From Streptomyces sp. H27-H1 (GTDB lineage Bacteria > Actinomycetota > Actinomycetes > Streptomycetales > Streptomycetaceae), in contig NZ_JAPNLJ010000017.1 of the NCBI RefSeq assembly GCF_026627445.1, forward strand, positions 1-64,000: a stretch of 64,000 nucleotides of DNA, given 5' to 3'. The position numbers were made by a program, and so were the translations under genes. The notes under the pieces were generated by a model. That model was given only the letters and a program-made list of their open reading frames with translations. It was not told the origin of the DNA and searched no databases. Each line of letters begins with the position of its first letter. The stretch's first letter is position 1. This document shows positions 61,948 to 64,000 of this stretch, piece after piece.

Positions 61948-63170
61948 TTGCTGTCTCCCTCGGCGGTGAAGTTCGGGTTCTCCCAGACGACCGTGGCGCC
62001 CATGCCGAAGCCGACGCACATGGTGGTCAGGCCGTAGCGGACCTGCGGCTGCTCCTCGAACTGGCGGGCCAGCTGAGTCATCAGGCGGACGCCGGAGGAG
62101 GCGAGCGGGTGGCCGAAGGCGATGGCCCCGCCGTACTGGTTGACGCGGGCGTCGTCGTCGGCGATGCCGTAGTGCTCCAGGAACGCGAGGACCTGGACCG
62201 CGAAGGCCTCGTTGACCTCGAAGAGGCCGATGTCGTCGATCGTCAGACCGGCCTGCGCCAGGGCCTTCTCGGTGGCCGGGATCGGGCCGTAGCCCATGAC
62301 CTCCGGCTCGACACCCGCGAAGGAGTACGAGACCAGGCGCATCTTGACCGGGAGGTTGTTCTCCCGGGCGAAGTCCTCGGACGCGATGATCGCGGCGGTG
62401 GCACCGTCGTTGAGACCGGCGGCGTTGCCCGCGGTGACGTTGCCGTGGACCCGGAACGGGGTCTTGAGGCCCGCCAGGTTCTCCAGGGTGGTACCCGGAC
62501 GCATCGGCTCGTCGGCGGTGACCAGGCCCCAGCCCGTCTCACCGGCCGCCTCGTTGTTGTTGCGCACCGAGATCGGGACCAGGTCCTGCTGGATCTTGCC
62601 GTCGGCGTACGCCTTGGCGGCCTTCTCCTGCGAGCGCACGGCGTACTCGTCGGCGCGGAGCTTGGTGATCGTCGGGTACCGGTCGTGCAGGTTCTCGGCG
62701 GTCATGCCCATGAACAGGGCGGACTCGTCGACCAGCTTCTCGGAGACGAAGCGCGGGTTCGGGTCCACGCCCTCGCCCATGGGGTGGCGGCCCATGTGCT
62801 CGACACCGCCGGCGAGGGCGACGTCGTACGCACCGAAGGCCACACCGCCCGCGACGGCGGTCACGGCGGTGAGCGCGCCAGCGCACATGCGGTCGATGGA
62901 GTAACCCGGGACGGACTGCGGGAGGCCCGCGAGAATGCCGGCCGTACGGCCCAGCGTCAGGCCCTGGTCGCCGATCTGCGTGGTCGCGGCGATGGCGACC
63001 TCGTCGATCTTCGCGGGGTCCAGGTCCGGGTTGCGGCGCAGCAGCTCCCGGATCGCCTTGACGACGAGATCGTCGGCGCGGGTCTCGTTGTAGATGCCCT
63101 TCGGGCCCGCCTTGCCGAACGGGGTGCGGACGCCGTCGACGAAGACGACGTCCCTGACGGTACGAGGCAC
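61944..63170 (-). CDS. fadA: Acetyl-CoA acyltransferase (thiolase)
   Basis: This 408-residue thiolase has the acyl-accepting C96 in IDRMCAGALTAV, histidine in GGAIAFGHPLASSG and the second cysteine in TMCVGFGMGAT. It cleaves 3-ketoacyl-CoA in the last step of beta-oxidation. GTG 63170 is chosen because GGAGGAGAGCC lies just upstream. It is first in the two-gene operon with fadB, overlapping it by 4 bases. Confidence 0.95.
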   Translation of the reverse strand: MPRTVRDVVFVDGVRTPFGKAGPKGIYNETRADDLVVKAIRELLRRNPDLDPAKIDEVAIAATTQIGDQGLTLGRTAGILAGLPQSVPGYSIDRMCAGALTAVTAVAGGVAFGAYDVALAGGVEHMGRHPMGEGVDPNPRFVSEKLVDESALFMGMTAENLHDRYPTITKLRADEYAVRSQEKAAKAYADGKIQQDLVPISVRNNNEAAGETGWGLVTADEPMRPGTTLENLAGLKTPFRVHGNVTAGNAAGLNDGATAAIIASEDFARENNLPVKMRLVSYSFAGVEPEVMGYGPIPATEKALAQAGLTIDDIGLFEVNEAFAVQVLAFLEHYGIADDDARVNQYGGAIAFGHPLASSGVRLMTQLARQFEEQPQVRYGLTTMCVGFGMGATVVWENPNFTAEGDSK

Positions 63171-63377
63171 GTTGGCTCTCCTCCAGGTGCGGGTGTGCAC
63201 TGCTGCGCGGGGGGCGTGCCCATTGCTGAGCGCCCGCTCACCTCTCCATGCTACTTGTCGGTAACCGGCATGCACAGCCCCCCTGGGAGGAGCGGCGAAG
63301 GTCACACTCCGCGGAACGGCGCAGCCGGGGGTTCGTGCCGGGCCGAGCCCGTGCGCGGGGCGGCCCCGCCCACGGGG

Positions 63378-64000
63378 TCAGCGGGCCGCCGGGACCGGGG
63401 CGCGCGGGACCGGGGTGCCGCGCATGGCGGCCGCCATGGCGGGGGAGGAGCGCAGGGTCTCCGAGACGAAGGTGCGGCGCGCCAGGCCCAGGGAGCGCAG
63501 CGCCGGGCCGTGGTCGGCCGCCACCACCGCGGCCGCGCCGGCGAGCAGGACCTGCCAGGCCAGGGTCGTCGCCCGGCGGGCGGGGCGGGCAGGGGCGCCA
63601 AGGCCTCCCGCAGCCGGACGCAGTGGAACGGCACGTGGCGCTCCTCGTCCGCCAGGATGCGGCCCGCCACCTGCGAGGTCAGGGGGTCGTCGCTGCCGTC
63701 CCGCACTGCGCGGTAGTACCGCAGGGCCACCACCTCCGCCACCATCAGCACCAGCAGCTCCACGCGCAGCCCCAGGAGCCTGCGCAGCCGGACGAACGCC
63801 GCGTCGCTCCAGTGTCCGGTCAGCGTCCGCGAGCCCCCGGCGGCCAGTAGCAGGGCCAGCATCCGCGCGTGGTTCCGCTCCTCCGCCACGAAGAGCCGTA
63901 CGGCCCGCGCGTACGCCGCGTCACCGGCCCGGTCGGCCTTGCCGATGAGCGCGGAGCCGTCCCCGTCCTCGCCGACCTGGAACCGCTGCAGGCTCCGTGC
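63378..64000 (-). pseudogene. Ferritin-like protein, 5' end outside window, frameshifted
   Basis: The frame entering from the window edge reads SLQRFQVGEDGDGSALIGKA and then VAEERNHARMLALLL, with EExxH and DEERHVPFH pairs typical of ferritin-like di-iron helical bundles. Near 63590-63615, in a run of G/C repeats, the coding sense moves to another frame (TTLAWQVLLAGAAAVVAADH ... AMRGTPVPRAPVPAAR, stop at 63378). It is either a genuine frameshift or a sequencing error in a GC-rich run. Confidence 0.6.

Overview
The window is GC-rich actinobacterial chromosome, almost certainly Streptomyces. The evidence is strong third-position GC, many GTG starts, 4-bp ATGA/GTGA gene overlaps, and a gene order (MurA-like gene, aconitase, ngcEFG, ROK regulator, xylFGH, dxs, amino-acid permease, LCP protein, ... 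fadB, thiolase) that, from memory, follows the S. coelicolor segment around SCO5998-SCO6027. No rRNA, tRNA, CRISPR array or intact insertion sequence was seen.

Region 1 (1-20.4 kb) reads as one catabolic programme for collagen. It holds a secreted M9 collagenase, a C-terminally truncated Xaa-Pro aminopeptidase, a D-hydroxyproline dehydrogenase set (FAD oxidase, small [2Fe-2S] protein, large flavoprotein), a DapA-family deaminase, two proline-racemase-family enzymes, an ornithine-cyclodeaminase-like reductase, a GntR/FadR regulator, a five-gene oligopeptide ABC transporter and a DPP-IV-type serine peptidase. Similar short A/T-rich elements (core GTAnnATGTCAC or its reverse complement) lie at the promoters of the collagenase, oxidase, deaminase, regulator and transporter, with a weaker copy at the peptidase. 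A 40-nt promoter/operator block is nearly identical upstream of the collagenase and the transporter. The inferred pathway is: cleave collagen outside, import peptides, trim Xaa-Pro inside, then convert hydroxyproline toward 2-oxoglutarate. The last aldehyde dehydrogenase is not in the window.

Region 2 (20.4-27.8 kb) is accessory and partly decayed. It contains an MFS exporter convergent with a cytochrome P450, an Excalibur calcium-binding domain split onto opposite strands, an XRE-MurA fusion gene with a palindrome at its promoter, and a graveyard of MarR, amidohydrolase and LacI pseudogenes.

Region 3 (27.8-46.3 kb) is core metabolism and sugar uptake: aconitase behind an iron-box-like site, the NgcEFG-type GlcNAc/chitobiose importer behind a DasR-like site, an MgtA-type P-type ATPase with a possible leader ORF, Rok7B7-like regulator, XylFGH, Dxs and an APC permease.

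Region 4 (46.4-59.6 kb) is a cell-surface polymer locus. It has an LCP ligase, a degenerate PIG-L/beta-propeller protein, a CDP-alcohol phosphotransferase, a 1479-residue double GT2 plus TagF-like polymerase, an SGNH hydrolase, an unrecognised protein, a phosphodiester glycosidase-domain lipoprotein and an Asp2/XcbB-like alpha/beta hydrolase.

Region 5 (59.8-64 kb) is the fadB-thiolase beta-oxidation pair and the frameshifted start of a ferritin-like gene running off the window.
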